A stretch of DNA of 64,000 nucleotides from Amphritea atlantica (GCA_024397875.1 CP073344.1:673001-737000); one strand, 5' to 3'. Shown: positions 17,467 through 27,640, counted from the first letter of the stretch. Program-made: numbers and translations. The notes: generated by a model not told the origin, from the letters alone.

Positions 17467-17497
17467 AAAAAGGCGAACCGTGTGTTCGCCTTTTTTT
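17467..17497. terminator. terminator between oxygenase and TRIC genes
   Basis: AAAAAGGCGAAC-CGTGT-GTTCGCCTTTTT, a perfect 12-bp stem ending in seven T. It probably works in both directions for the converging genes. Confidence 0.9.
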
Positions 17498-17514
17498 GGG
17501 GGGGAGGCGTTAAT

Positions 17515-18150
17515 TCAGTCCTGTTGCGTTTTGCGATAGATATTTGGCAGTTTAATATGAAACCGGATCGCCAGCGCCCGAAGCACAAAAGCTACCACAA
17601 AACCGCCCACTAGATCGTAACTGTTGGGCAGGTTGAATGAGTTAAGCGTCAGATAGGTGACAGACCCTGCCATCATGGTGGTGATATACAGTTCTTCATT
17701 CATCAGTGTCAGGTTGCTGCCACAGAGCAGATCCCGGGCAATACCGCCAAAGCTGCCGGTCATTACACCCATACACACGGCAATCAGAGGCGATGTGCCA
17801 AAATCGAGTCCGATCTTAGTGCCCACTACGCCAAAAAGTGCAATACCGATAGCATCCATCCAGATCAGCGCACGTGAAAGCGAAACCAGTTTAGGTGCGA
17901 TAAAGTAAGTGACGGCGGATGCCACCAGACAGATAATGATCCACATAGGTTCCCGAATCCAGAGCACCGGCAGGTTGCCCAGCACCAGATCGCGAAGCGT
18001 GCCGCCTCCCAGCCCGGTTGCAGTGCCGATTAGCATGAAGCCGAGAATATCCATCTTCTGACGGGCGGCATCCAGCGCACCGGAGATGGCAAATACCGCC
18101 ACTGCCGATAATCCCATGATATTCACAACAGCGGTAATATCGAATGGCAT
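17515..18150 (-). CDS. TRIC/UPF0126-family membrane protein
   Basis: A 211-residue integral membrane protein with about seven membrane segments and two homologous halves. Each half carries the family's glycine-rich GGG-x-x-RD element: GLGGGTLRDLVLG and its divergent repeat GSFGGIARDLLCG. Family members (such as E. coli YadS and YicG) are bacterial relatives of trimeric intracellular cation channels; some relatives affect glycine uptake. Its physiological role here is unknown. Confidence 0.85.
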   Translation of the reverse strand: MPFDITAVVNIMGLSAVAVFAISGALDAARQKMDILGFMLIGTATGLGGGTLRDLVLGNLPVLWIREPMWIIICLVASAVTYFIAPKLVSLSRALIWMDAIGIALFGVVGTKIGLDFGTSPLIAVCMGVMTGSFGGIARDLLCGSNLTLMNEELYITTMMAGSVTYLTLNSFNLPNSYDLVGGFVVAFVLRALAIRFHIKLPNIYRKTQQD

Positions 18151-18190
18151 CCATTAATTTCCTGAATTTATATTTTGAGTTATAAACAGA

Positions 18191-19498
18191 TCAGTTATCA
18201 ACCGTACTGCTTTCTTTTGCTAGGCTGATATCGTCGTTTTCGCGCTGTGCAATACGAATACAGTTTCGGCCAGCATGTTTAGCAGCATATAGTGCCGTAT
18301 CTGCAATCCGAAAAATATCATGGACCTTAGATAGCACAAACTGATTACTGTGGTAGATACCCGCGCTTATGGTTAATGGGATGATGTTATCACCGTATAT
18401 GAAAGTATTTTGCTGAATTGCCAAGCGTATCCTCTCAAGTTTATCGGTTGCCTCTTTAAAATCAATTCTATTCAGCACCAGTACAAACTCTTCGCCTCCG
18501 GCCCGATAGATATGATCATACTCCCGTGTTTCCTGTTTCAGCAGCAGCGCCAGTTCTTGTAAGATGTAGTCACCTGCCTGATGGCCATAGGAATCATTTA
18601 CGTGCTTGAAGTGATCTATATCGATCATACAGAGGGCAAAGTGAATCTGATGAGTTTTACTCAACCCGATTAAGGATTCTATGTCACTCTCGAGGGTCAG
18701 GCGGTTTCTGAGCTTGGTTAACGGATCATGAGTGGCGATATCTTTAAGTTTTTTATTGCTGATTTCCAGCTTTAAAGTGCGTGATTCTACTATCTCTTCA
18801 AGACTTTCCAGTGCTTCAGTCTGGGCTTTCAGTGAGGCGTAGACGATTGAGAGCATCGGTCTGAAGATAAACACTATCTCCAAAAGCAATGCGATCAGCG
18901 TAGTAATCCAGACAAGCAGTTCAAGATTTTCAAGTCTGTTGAGGCGCTGCTCCCCCTCCAACTGATACTGGTTAACTGCGGTATTCAGGTCTGTTAACAA
19001 TTGTTCAGACGAGTTGTTGATCTGTTCAAAATATAACTGGGCATCCTTATGACGACTACTGCTCAGTAGCATCGCAGCAAGGTTAAGGTATGTGTCTACC
19101 CTGGCATAAAGATTCATCCTGCCAAAATAGATTTCCCTGCAGGGAGTGGATAGATCAACGGTCCAGTTTTCCGACAGTAAGCCTGACGATAGTTTATGAT
19201 TTGCCGCTTCCATATCATGGATATTTCTCCTCATCTGAGAAGTCAGTTCATCTGATGCAGGGCTGCCGGCAAGCATGGCATCATATATACGGTGAGCATC
19301 CAGAGCGATATGCTGACTCAGCATGCGCTGACGACCCGAAAGGTTGACGATGTAGGCGGTGCTTTCTGAATCAGACAAAGATGACAGCAGGGTGTAATAG
19401 GCAGCGGTTGAGAGAACCGCAATAATCAAAACGCCCAGCAGATAACGGTGGCGGATAGAACGGTACAGTGATTGGTGACTCTGTGGATTGGACTTCAT
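18191..19498 (-). CDS. membrane diguanylate cyclase with PilJ-type sensor
   Basis: A 435-residue protein. Two membrane segments (about residues 18-40 and 205-225) flank a helical periplasmic domain with SGRQRMLSQHIAL, the hallmark of PilJ/NarX-like methyl-accepting sensors. A short coiled coil leads to a C-terminal GGDEF domain with the active-site loop RAGGEEFVLV. The inhibitory site RxxD (REYD) sits five residues before it, so product inhibition by cyclic di-GMP is expected. The ATG at 19498 has AGGG 6 bases upstream; the ATG at 19504 overlaps that site. There is no EAL domain. Confidence 0.88.
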   Translation of the reverse strand: MKSNPQSHQSLYRSIRHRYLLGVLIIAVLSTAAYYTLLSSLSDSESTAYIVNLSGRQRMLSQHIALDAHRIYDAMLAGSPASDELTSQMRRNIHDMEAANHKLSSGLLSENWTVDLSTPCREIYFGRMNLYARVDTYLNLAAMLLSSSRHKDAQLYFEQINNSSEQLLTDLNTAVNQYQLEGEQRLNRLENLELLVWITTLIALLLEIVFIFRPMLSIVYASLKAQTEALESLEEIVESRTLKLEISNKKLKDIATHDPLTKLRNRLTLESDIESLIGLSKTHQIHFALCMIDIDHFKHVNDSYGHQAGDYILQELALLLKQETREYDHIYRAGGEEFVLVLNRIDFKEATDKLERIRLAIQQNTFIYGDNIIPLTISAGIYHSNQFVLSKVHDIFRIADTALYAAKHAGRNCIRIAQRENDDISLAKESSTVDN

Positions 19499-19773
19499 TA
19501 TCATCCCTGGTAATTTATTTGAATCGAGGACGGTATGAATAAGTACGCTGGTTCTCTACGGGTTTGTTCACACCTCCCCTGATATCTTAGCAATAGATCA
19601 ACTGAAAACTATGACCTGTGTTCTGAGAATGGCTAGATGAGCTATCAATGTTCCTGTTAGACGGACAGAAAACCTCGCGGAGGTTGATTGATTTTACTAA
19701 AAAACCGATCTGGTGAGCGTGGCCAGTGTGATAGTCTATGCCTCTATTTTTTTGATGGTTAAGGATGATCTGC

Positions 19774-21045
19774 ATGAAGCTCCTGCATACCTCTGACTGG
19801 CATTTGGGCCAGAGTTTTTTTACTCAAACCCGTAAGGCTGAACATCAGGCCTTTCTCGACTGGTTGCTGGAACAGATCACGGCCCATGATATCGATGCGG
19901 TGATCGTTGCCGGTGATATATTCGATACCGGTACACCGCCGAGTTATGCACGGGAGATGTACAATCGCTTTATCGTCGCCATCAGCCGATTGAATTGTAC
20001 GCTGGTGGCTTTGGGGGGTAACCATGATTCAGTATCGACCCTCAATGAATCGAAACAGCTGGTGGCCTGTCTGAATACCCATGTGGTTGCCAGTGTCGTC
20101 ACGCCTGAGATTACAAACGACGCTACAGACAGCGCTGAGCAGCAATCTGAACAGATTATTGAACTGAATAACCACCAGGGAGAAACGGGGGCTATTCTCT
20201 GTGCGATCCCTTTTATCCGCCCCCGGGATGTGATTCGAAGTAACGCGGGTGAGTCCGGTCTGGAGAAACGTCAGGCGTTAGGTGAGGCGATAAAGCAGCA
20301 TTATCATCAGTTGTATCAGGCCGCGCTGACGCTCAGAGCGGAAAAACAGCTGGATGTTCCTATTATAGCCACTGGTCATCTGACCGCGCTGGGGGTGAGT
20401 CAGTCGGACTCGGTGCGTGATATCTATATAGGCACTCTGGATGGCTTTGCCGCGGATGGTTTTCCTCCGGCGGACTATATCGCTCTGGGACATATCCACA
20501 GGCCGCAGATCGTCGCTAAGTCAGAGCATATTCGTTATAGCGGATCACCCATCCCGCTGAGTTTTGATGAACTTAAAACCGCGAAACAAGTGGTGCTAGT
20601 TGAATTTAATGGCAGTAAACGGGTTTCTGTTGAGCCTCTTGATGTACCTGTTTTTCAGCCGATGGGTGTCATAAAAGGGGATCTCAGCACCATCGAGGCC
20701 CGTTTGAAAGCGTTTGAAACGGTGTCCTCTGATCAGCCTGTCTGGTTGTGTATAGAGGTTGAAACGCAGGATTACTTGTCAGACCTGCCGCAACGGGTTC
20801 AGGCGCTGACTGACGATCTGCCGGTTGAAGTGCTGCAGCTTAGGCGCTCACGCAATACTGCCGGACAGACGCTGCAGCAGATTGAACGTGAAACCCTGGC
20901 GGAGTTAACCCCTGAAGATGTGTTTGCCAAGCGACTGGAGTTGGAAAACTTTGACAGTGAAACGGAGCAGTTGCGACTCGGCCGGATAACAGAGCAGTTT
21001 CGACAGATTCTGTCAGAGGTTCAGAATCCGGAGCAGAACATATGA
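19774..21045 (+). CDS. sbcD: exonuclease subunit SbcD
   Basis: A 423-residue Mre11-type nuclease subunit of the SbcCD complex, which cuts DNA hairpins and protein-blocked ends. Phosphoesterase motifs are visible: HTSDWHLGQ, VAGDIFDTG, LGGNHDS, ATGHLTALG and ALGHIHRPQ. It starts at ATG 19774, with AAGGA 8 bases upstream. An ATG three codons earlier has a worse site. It overlaps sbcC by 4 bases. Confidence 0.94.
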   Translation: MKLLHTSDWHLGQSFFTQTRKAEHQAFLDWLLEQITAHDIDAVIVAGDIFDTGTPPSYAREMYNRFIVAISRLNCTLVALGGNHDSVSTLNESKQLVACLNTHVVASVVTPEITNDATDSAEQQSEQIIELNNHQGETGAILCAIPFIRPRDVIRSNAGESGLEKRQALGEAIKQHYHQLYQAALTLRAEKQLDVPIIATGHLTALGVSQSDSVRDIYIGTLDGFAADGFPPADYIALGHIHRPQIVAKSEHIRYSGSPIPLSFDELKTAKQVVLVEFNGSKRVSVEPLDVPVFQPMGVIKGDLSTIEARLKAFETVSSDQPVWLCIEVETQDYLSDLPQRVQALTDDLPVEVLQLRRSRNTAGQTLQQIERETLAELTPEDVFAKRLELENFDSETEQLRLGRITEQFRQILSEVQNPEQNI

Positions 21046-24000
21046 AGATCTTAACGCTCCAGTTTAAGAATCTGAACTCCCTCAGGGGAGAGTGGAAGAT
21101 CGACTTCACCCAGTCCCCGTTTGTGGATAACGGGCTGTTTGCCATTACCGGCCCGACCGGGGCGGGTAAAACCACTCTGCTTGATGCGATCTGTCTGGCG
21201 CTCTATCACCAGACCCCCCGTTTAGGTCAGATCACCGCGTCCACCAATGAGATTATGACCCGGGGCACGGCAGAGTGTTCGGCAGAAGTACAGTTTGAGG
21301 TGAAAGGTAAAGCGTACCGTGCTCACTGGAGCATGCGCCGTTCACGGGGCAAGGCCGATGGTAACCTGCAACAGGCGGATGTGGAGCTGGCAGAAGTGGT
21401 CAGCGGCACTGTGCTGGCGACTCAGGTAAAGCAGAAAAATGACACCATTGAACAGATCACCGGTCTGGATTTCTCCCGCTTTACCAAATCGATGCTGCTC
21501 TCCCAGGGGGAGTTTGCTGCCTTTCTCAATGCCAGGGAAGCCGAGCGGGCGGAACTGCTCGAAGAGCTGACAGGCACCGAGATCTACGGACAGATCTCCG
21601 AGCGGGTGCATCTGCACTTTTCTGAGGCTAAGCAAAAGCTGGCCGAGCTGAACTCGCAGGCGAAAGGGGTGCAGCTGCTCAGCGCAGAGGATACCCAGCG
21701 ATTGCAGGACGAGTTAACCCAGCTGCAGCAACGGCAGGCAGAGCAAAAAGTGAAACTGTCGGCTGCCAATGCCCAGCTTAACTGGTGGCAGCAGCATGAC
21801 AGGGCGTTACAGGACAGAGCGGCTAACACAGAGCGCCTGCATTCAGTCAAAGAACAGCGCACGCATGCGCAACCGCAACTGTTACGGTTGCAACAGAGCG
21901 AGCCCGCTGAGCAACTTCGCACGTCTTACACCCTGATGCAGGATGACCGGAAACAGCTGGATAGCAGTCAGCTGGCATACAACGAAAAACAGCTGTCCGA
22001 GCAGGTTCTTAAAGAGCAGATGAAGGGCGCAGAGAAAACCTTCCTGCAGCAACAGGATCGATTGGCTGAGGTCCGGCAGGCCCACGACCTGCAGGAGCGA
22101 CTGATCAACGAACAGGTGGTCCCGCTGGATCAGACGATCAGTTCTGAACAGGCTAAGCTCAACGAAAAAGATAACGGGATTAAAGAGGCTGTTACGAAGA
22201 GGGACACCTGCCAACAGCAGCTGACTTCGCTCAACGAGCAGATCAAAAACCAGACTCAGGCACTCGGGACGGTTGATCAGTATCTGCTGCAACACCGGGC
22301 CGACGGATCGTTAAAACAGTATCTGGGTCAGTGGCAGGTGCTGGCTGGGCAGATCCTGTCGGAAGAGGGCGCTTTAAACCGGTTGATCGAAAAAGAAACC
22401 GGACTGCAGCAACAGTTTACGCAGCAACAGAACTCACATACCGCAGACGAGAAACAGTATCAGACTGCGGTGACGGAGACGGGCAAACTGGAGCAGGTGT
22501 GGCAGCAGGCCAACAGCACCTCTGTCGCGGCCAGTGAACATGGGGATATTGATGCGTTAGAGCAGCAGCGGGAGCGGTTAAATACTGATTACACCCGCTT
22601 GCTTGAGTTGCAGCCACTCAGTCTTCGCTGGCAGCAGCTCGAAGTAGAACGGCAGGAAAAACAGGCAAGCGAAAAGCGCGAACAGGCCCGTCAGGCGACG
22701 TTAAAACAGTCTCGTGAACAGCTTCTGGAGCGATATACAAAACAGAAACAGTTGGTAAGCGCTTTGAGCAAACTAGTTACTCAGGATGAACAGTTGGCTC
22801 AGTTCCGCATAGACCTGAAATCGGGTGATGCCTGTCCGTTATGTGGTGCACTGGAACACCCAAAACTTGACGGTCAAGTAACTGATCTGTCTCTGGCAGT
22901 TAAAGACCGAGATGAAGCAACACAAGAGCTGACTGCTATAACAGAGCAGGGGCAGGATACCGCTACGGCACTGGCTTCTGTTGAACGTCATCTGCAGGAG
23001 TTAGCTCAACGGTTAAACGTGATTAAGACTGAACAGTCTGGTTTGGAACAGCAGTGGCAGCAAACCGCTACACCTCTTAAGCTCGGTTTTCCGATTAGTG
23101 ATACTCAACGTCTGCAGCAGTACGAAGCCGCTGAGCAGGAAAAACGGCAACAATCTATAACTGCGATTCAGCAGCTTAAAACGTTGAATAAACAGAGAGA
23201 CGACGCCAGACAGCAATGGGATAACGCCCAGCGCAATGCTGAACAACTTAAAAACAGGCTGGCGTTAAATGAACAGGCGATAGCGAATCTGTCTAAAACT
23301 CTGCTGGAAGCGCAACAGGAAAAAGCCAAAAGATCAGACCAGCTTATCTCTCAGCGTGAGTCGTTTGCGGCGCAGTTAACCGAACAGGGCTACCGCTCAC
23401 CAGAGCCCGAAAAGTTGCAACAGTGGCTGGCGGCCAAGCGGCTGGATGCACAGCAATGGGACGCGTTTAGCGGCAAGAAAGAACAACTCAGCAGCCACCT
23501 GAATCGCCTCGGCATCGAGCAGCATCACTGCCAGAAACAGCGGGACGATCATGAAAAACAGCTGGTCCAGCTGCAGCAGGAACAACAACAACTGAGCCTG
23601 TCACTGCAACGACTGAAACTGCAGCGTAGTGAGATGTTTGGCGAACGGGTTGTTAGCGAAGCACGCAGAGAGAGTCAGATTCAACTGCAGTCTGCCGAGA
23701 CCGACTACAAGGCAGCGCAGGAGAGCAGCCACCGGTTATCCAGTGCGCATAAAGCCCTGCTTGCAGAGCTGAACAGCCAGCAGCAAGCACTTAACGCGTT
23801 AGACACCCGACTGGAAGAACGCAGGACCCGTTGGTTAACCGCATTGTCCGAAAGCCCGTTCAACAGTGAAGCGGCATTCCAGCAGGCACTGCTGTCAGAG
23901 CCTGAACGGAAGGCGCTTCTGGAGCAGAAACAGCAGCTGGATAGCGAGCTTGAACGTGCCACGGCGCTGCTGGATAACGCCGAACAGGCGTTGAAAAACG

Positions 24001-24716
24001 TACTGGAAAATCCACTGGCGAAGGACTATCAGAAAAAAACCAAAGCGGATATCGACGCGCAGATCAGTGAACTGAATAGCACTGTTGAGCAGCAGACGAA
24101 GCGGGAGGGGGAGATCAGTAACGAACTGACCTCAGACCAGACCCGCCGCAAAGATCAGCAGGCGCTGTTCGATGAGATCAGTGTGTACACCGGGCATTAT
24201 GATGACATTCAATACCTGCACTCACTGATTGGCTCACAAAAAGGCGATAAATTCCGTAAATTCGCTCAGGGGCTGACGCTGGATAATCTGGTGCACCTGG
24301 CCAACCAGCAGCTGGAGCGGCTGCATGGCCGTTACCTGCTGAAGCGCAAACAGGATGCCGGGTTAGAACTGAGTGTGCTGGACACCTGGCAGGGGGATAT
24401 CGAACGGGATACCAAAACCCTCTCCGGCGGCGAAAGTTTTCTGGTGAGTCTGGCGCTGGCACTGGCGCTCTCCGATCTGGTGAGCCATAAAACCAGCATC
24501 GATTCCTTGTTCCTGGATGAAGGCTTCGGCACCCTGGACAGCGAAACCCTGGATATCGCCCTCGACGCACTGGACAACCTCAACGCTTCCGGCAAGATGA
24601 TCGGCGTGATCAGTCATATCGAAGCGATGAAGGAACGCATTCCGGCGCAACTCAGGGTGATTAAAAAGAGCGGCCTGGGGATTAGTGAACTGGGGAGTGA
24701 GTATCGGGTGGGGTAA
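21042..24716 (+). CDS. sbcC: exonuclease subunit SbcC
   Basis: A 1224-residue SMC/Rad50-type ATPase. Walker A is GPTGAGKTT (about 37-45). Two very long Gln-rich coiled-coil arms meet at a zinc hook, CPLCG (C598-x2-C601). The C-terminal lobe has the ABC signature TLSGGESFLVSLALALALSD and Walker B SLFLDEGFGTLD. With SbcD it forms the hairpin nuclease. The hook lies near the centre of the chain, as expected, and the length is normal. A cluster of palindromic repeats follows the stop codon. Confidence 0.95.
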   Translation: MKILTLQFKNLNSLRGEWKIDFTQSPFVDNGLFAITGPTGAGKTTLLDAICLALYHQTPRLGQITASTNEIMTRGTAECSAEVQFEVKGKAYRAHWSMRRSRGKADGNLQQADVELAEVVSGTVLATQVKQKNDTIEQITGLDFSRFTKSMLLSQGEFAAFLNAREAERAELLEELTGTEIYGQISERVHLHFSEAKQKLAELNSQAKGVQLLSAEDTQRLQDELTQLQQRQAEQKVKLSAANAQLNWWQQHDRALQDRAANTERLHSVKEQRTHAQPQLLRLQQSEPAEQLRTSYTLMQDDRKQLDSSQLAYNEKQLSEQVLKEQMKGAEKTFLQQQDRLAEVRQAHDLQERLINEQVVPLDQTISSEQAKLNEKDNGIKEAVTKRDTCQQQLTSLNEQIKNQTQALGTVDQYLLQHRADGSLKQYLGQWQVLAGQILSEEGALNRLIEKETGLQQQFTQQQNSHTADEKQYQTAVTETGKLEQVWQQANSTSVAASEHGDIDALEQQRERLNTDYTRLLELQPLSLRWQQLEVERQEKQASEKREQARQATLKQSREQLLERYTKQKQLVSALSKLVTQDEQLAQFRIDLKSGDACPLCGALEHPKLDGQVTDLSLAVKDRDEATQELTAITEQGQDTATALASVERHLQELAQRLNVIKTEQSGLEQQWQQTATPLKLGFPISDTQRLQQYEAAEQEKRQQSITAIQQLKTLNKQRDDARQQWDNAQRNAEQLKNRLALNEQAIANLSKTLLEAQQEKAKRSDQLISQRESFAAQLTEQGYRSPEPEKLQQWLAAKRLDAQQWDAFSGKKEQLSSHLNRLGIEQHHCQKQRDDHEKQLVQLQQEQQQLSLSLQRLKLQRSEMFGERVVSEARRESQIQLQSAETDYKAAQESSHRLSSAHKALLAELNSQQQALNALDTRLEERRTRWLTALSESPFNSEAAFQQALLSEPERKALLEQKQQLDSELERATALLDNAEQALKNVLENPLAKDYQKKTKADIDAQISELNSTVEQQTKREGEISNELTSDQTRRKDQQALFDEISVYTGHYDDIQYLHSLIGSQKGDKFRKFAQGLTLDNLVHLANQQLERLHGRYLLKRKQDAGLELSVLDTWQGDIERDTKTLSGGESFLVSLALALALSDLVSHKTSIDSLFLDEGFGTLDSETLDIALDALDNLNASGKMIGVISHIEAMKERIPAQLRVIKKSGLGISELGSEYRVG

Positions 24717-24733
24717 AGCGAAGCCTGGCTAGT

Positions 24734-24785
24734 CCGATCGCTACGCGAGTCCGATCATTTCATTTGTCCGAACGCAGCCTTCGGC
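24734..24785 (+). repeat. 52-bp dispersed repeat, copy 1
   Basis: It is identical over 52 bases to 30885-30936. It includes TCGCTACGCGA and GCAGCCTTCGGC, which can fold. Both copies follow a stop codon closely (17 and 24 bases), suggesting a transcript-end function. A shorter relative lies at 25225-25245. Confidence 0.85.
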
Positions 24786-24824
24786 CGCTTGTCCGCTTTG
24801 GCAGTTTTTCTGTGGGAGCGAGGC

Positions 24825-24843
24825 AGGCATGCCCTCTGGGTAC
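24825..24843 (-). repeat. 20-bp nested element, divergent copy 2
   Basis: AGGCATGCCCTCTGGGTAC is a reverse-orientation variant of the element, here interrupting a TGTGGGAGCGAGGC-type repeat. Confidence 0.6.
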
Positions 24844-24904
24844 TCCGTAGCGATGAAGTCGAAGTTCATTGGAATTTACACTGCCCTGAAGATGATTCAC
24901 CACA

Positions 24905-24924
24905 GTACCCAAAGGGCATGCTAA
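24905..24924 (+). repeat. 20-bp nested element, copy 3
   Basis: GTACCCAAAGGGCATGCTAA, identical to the copy at 14797. The flanks (ACCACA before, GAGCACTGAG after) again come from the CACAGAG repeat. Confidence 0.75.
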
Positions 24925-25005
24925 GAGCACTGAGGAGTTAAGAGCGGTAAAGGGCGACCACTTTAGCTGGGAAGTGAATATTGGGTGGGGACTGTAGGAG
25001 CTGCT

Positions 25006-25025
25006 TTAGCATGCCCTTTGGGTAC
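25006..25025 (-). repeat. 20-bp nested element, copy 4
   Basis: TTAGCATGCCCTTTGGGTAC is the exact reverse complement of copies 1 and 3, but it sits between TGTAGGAGCTGC and CAGCAGCGACTT, the arms of a different repeat family. Confidence 0.75.
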
Positions 25026-25330
25026 CAGCAGCGACTTGATCACGATATACGACTGTTGACCGTTCTATATTGCATAATTCTATGCCGGCTGTTCCGCCTT
25101 GCTGAGCGCTTCTTGGAGAAAAGAGGCGGCCAAAAAAACAGCCTCAGACAGTTCTCGCTCAACCCATTTCTAAGCTGCAATGCTCGGCTGCACAGAGGAG
25201 GTGCCAAGTTCTGGTTTTGAGTTCTCCGAACGAAGCCTTAGGCTGTTTGTCCCCGTTTAGGTGGAAAACGACAGCTTATGCTTTAGTCAATTAATATCAT
25301 TAAAAAGTTGTTTTCTTTCACTCTCATATC

Positions 25331-25369
25331 TGAAAAAGTTGATACTTGATATCGTGATATTCGATTTTT
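25331..25369. promoter_or_regulatory. candidate LysR operator upstream of porin
   Basis: This 39-bp stretch (AAAAAGTTGAT, then GATATCGT, then GATTTTT) matches 27641-27679 at about 31 of 39 positions. The second copy lies in the divergent promoter of the LysR gene and the MFS operon. GATATC at the centre is a perfect palindrome. Confidence 0.65.
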
Positions 25370-25440
25370 CGGTTAGTTCCCCATCACTTAGTATTTTTAG
25401 CCTGAGTGTTTCAAAAAATAATAATATCGGAGCTAAGCGA

Positions 25441-26592
25441 ATGATAATAAAAATAAATGATAGCCAGTTTTTGGGTTGCTTAAAATATTTAAAAACCGGA
25501 GAGATTGGAGGGAGGGTATATCCGCTTATATTGGGTGCTGCCTTCGGTGTTAGTCACACCGCTTATGCAGAGGATAGTTATAATATCGATTACTTTGGCA
25601 ACCTTGATATTGGCGTACACTCTCATCAACTGAGCGGTCAGGATTCTAAGTTTGAAGTGGACGGTGGAATGCTGTCAACATCTTATGCCGGAGTACGCGC
25701 GAATGCACCGCTGAGTGAATCGTTAACCTTGAATGCTGAAATCGCCAGTTTTTTCCGACTTGATGATGGAGACATAACCCGTGGCCTTGATGGTGAAGGA
25801 GCGTTTAGTCGCGCTGCATGGGCCGGGATTAAAGGTGGGTTTGGTTCTATACGTCTGGGCCGGATCAGCACCCTGAACTTTATTAATACCATTCGTTTTA
25901 ACCCGTTTGGCGCGTCGCCTAAATTTAGTCCTAGTTTTATGCATAACTATGTAGGCAGTCCCGCCCAGCCGATGTCTACTGGCATGGGCGGCAGCGATAG
26001 CGGCTGGGATAACACCATTAATTATACTACCCCTAAACTGGCCGGTGCTGTTTTATCTTTGTCATATGCGCCGGATGAAGACAGTACCCGGGGAGAAAGG
26101 ATGGGGGGAAGTATCACTGTCGGCGGATACCCTTTTGCTGCGGTTCTGTCGGTAGAGAAGATTACTGATGCATCGATAACGTATCCAATGGCGTTGACTA
26201 CACTGGCTACAGCGTTTCCGGTGTTTACAGCACAGCAATACAGTACCCGACAACTGGGTACATCCTATGATTTCAAAACGTTTAAACTCTTTGGTCAGCT
26301 GAGCCGTTCTAAAGTGGAAGGTATGCGTGCGGGTGGTGCGCAAAACTATGAGATTAAGATGGCGCAGTTTGGCATATCTGTCCCTGCGGGACCGGGAGTC
26401 GCCAAAGCCTCTTTTGCCAACAGCACGATGGACAGAAGCTGGGGGGCGGATCTTAAAAGGGACACTCTGACAGTGGGGTATGATTACACCCTTTCGGATA
26501 ATGCAATCTGGTATACACGTTATATGCACGATAAGGTCTCAGATCTGTCCGTTGGCAACAGTTATGCCATGGGTGTGAACTATTCTTTCTGA
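25441..26592 (+). CDS. general outer-membrane porin
   Basis: A 383-residue Gram-negative porin. The signal sequence ends near SHTAYA and the mature chain starts EDSYNIDYFGNLDIG. Amphipathic strands follow, with PEFG-like features such as AWAGIKGGFGSIRLGR (the eyelet arginine segment) and a C-terminal ...GVNYSF ending in Phe, needed for BAM assembly. The frame extends upstream to 25261, but the ATG at 25441 has GGAG 9 bases before it. The long, charged N-region of the signal is unusual. A LysR operator shared with the MFS operon suggests it admits the same substrate. Confidence 0.83.
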   Translation: MIIKINDSQFLGCLKYLKTGEIGGRVYPLILGAAFGVSHTAYAEDSYNIDYFGNLDIGVHSHQLSGQDSKFEVDGGMLSTSYAGVRANAPLSESLTLNAEIASFFRLDDGDITRGLDGEGAFSRAAWAGIKGGFGSIRLGRISTLNFINTIRFNPFGASPKFSPSFMHNYVGSPAQPMSTGMGGSDSGWDNTINYTTPKLAGAVLSLSYAPDEDSTRGERMGGSITVGGYPFAAVLSVEKITDASITYPMALTTLATAFPVFTAQQYSTRQLGTSYDFKTFKLFGQLSRSKVEGMRAGGAQNYEIKMAQFGISVPAGPGVAKASFANSTMDRSWGADLKRDTLTVGYDYTLSDNAIWYTRYMHDKVSDLSVGNSYAMGVNYSF

Positions 26593-26683
26593 TTGATCAG
26601 TGTTCAGCTGGATAATTTTGTAGGTGAGGGCGGTTTGTTATCCCTAGGAATTTAAGAGCCCGGGTTTCTTTACCGTCTTTTTC

Positions 26684-26709
26684 GAGGAGGTTTGGCCTCC
26701 TCATTTTTT
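26684..26709. terminator. terminator between porin and LysR
   Basis: GAGGAGG-TTTGG-CCTCCTC followed by ATTTTTT, between the converging porin and LysR genes. Confidence 0.85.
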
Positions 26710-27616
26710 ATTTAGCATCCATCAGCAGAGCTACGCTCTGCATTCTCAACCACTGATGCGCCGGATCACTGTCGAGTATTTTGTTCCACTGGATATACTC
26801 TTTCAGATTGGGGATTTTTCCGGGTACATCAAGAATTTTAAGTGGCATGGTATCAGCGTATATCCGGGCCAACCGATAATGCATAATCGCTACCCGGTTG
26901 GTGCCATTCAATAGATGTGGCAGTGTATTAAAGTTACTGGTAGAGACTTCAATCAGCCTGGCATTGCCGAATTTTCGGGCGTAGTCCTCTTCAAAACTGG
27001 GTGCTCTGTTTTCGCCCAGGTTAATTACGATGTGACCCAGACTGAGATAGAGGTCATAGCTCATTTCATTCCCGACCCAGGGATTATTCTCCCACACCAC
27101 GCAGACATAATGATCCTCGAACAGTAGCTGCTTCGGGTGATTAGCGGTCATATAAACATCAGGCTGGATTAAAAAATCTATATCGCCCCTGGAAAGTAAC
27201 TCTTCATACTGGTTGTTGTTTGGAATTATATCGAATGTCATATTCGGGGCCAGAGGCTGAATATGGTTAAAAAAGGGGGCCAGAAAGACGCTGGTTACGT
27301 AGTCAGATGCCATCACTCTGAAATGTCGTGTGGATGTCTCAGGGTTAAATTCCTTGTTACTGACGATATTTGTCTGGATATCAAGCAATACACGCTTTAA
27401 CGGCTCCTCAAGTGAGATCGCTAGCGGTGTAGCGATCATTTTCCTGCCGGTTTTGACCAGCAACTCATCATCAAAATATTCCCTCAGGCGAGCCAGTAAG
27501 CCGCTGGCGGCAGATTGACTGACATTAAGCTTATCTGCAGCCCTGGTAACATTCTTTTCCGTTAACATAGCGTCCAGAGCAACCAACAAATTAAGGTCCA
27601 AATGGTGAAAACGCAT
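26708..27616 (-). CDS. LysR-family regulator of the porin/MFS/hydrolase unit
   Basis: A 302-residue LysR regulator. The N-terminal winged helix (DLNLLVALDAMLTEKNVTRA, then KLNVSQSAASGLLARLREYF) is of the NodD/PcpR-like subgroup. The substrate-binding domain covers about residues 90-300. It is divergent from the MFS-FAA hydrolase-cyclase operon, with a candidate operator at 27641-27679 and a second copy before the porin gene. The inducer is presumably the imported compound or a breakdown product. Confidence 0.85.
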   Translation of the reverse strand: MRFHHLDLNLLVALDAMLTEKNVTRAADKLNVSQSAASGLLARLREYFDDELLVKTGRKMIATPLAISLEEPLKRVLLDIQTNIVSNKEFNPETSTRHFRVMASDYVTSVFLAPFFNHIQPLAPNMTFDIIPNNNQYEELLSRGDIDFLIQPDVYMTANHPKQLLFEDHYVCVVWENNPWVGNEMSYDLYLSLGHIVINLGENRAPSFEEDYARKFGNARLIEVSTSNFNTLPHLLNGTNRVAIMHYRLARIYADTMPLKILDVPGKIPNLKEYIQWNKILDSDPAHQWLRMQSVALLMDAK

Positions 27617-27640
27617 AGTGTGTCCTTCTTTATAATTATC

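Larger units (their letters stand above)
24717..25440. other. repeat-rich gap between sbcC and porin
   Basis: No gene is supported in these 724 bases. They contain a 52-bp repeat (24734-24785) with a partial copy at 25225-25245, three copies of the 20-bp nested element, a partial CACAGAG repeat (24893-24960), and GTAGGAGC/GTGGGAGC-type palindromes. The porin promoter region with a candidate LysR operator lies at 25331-25369. Confidence 0.7.
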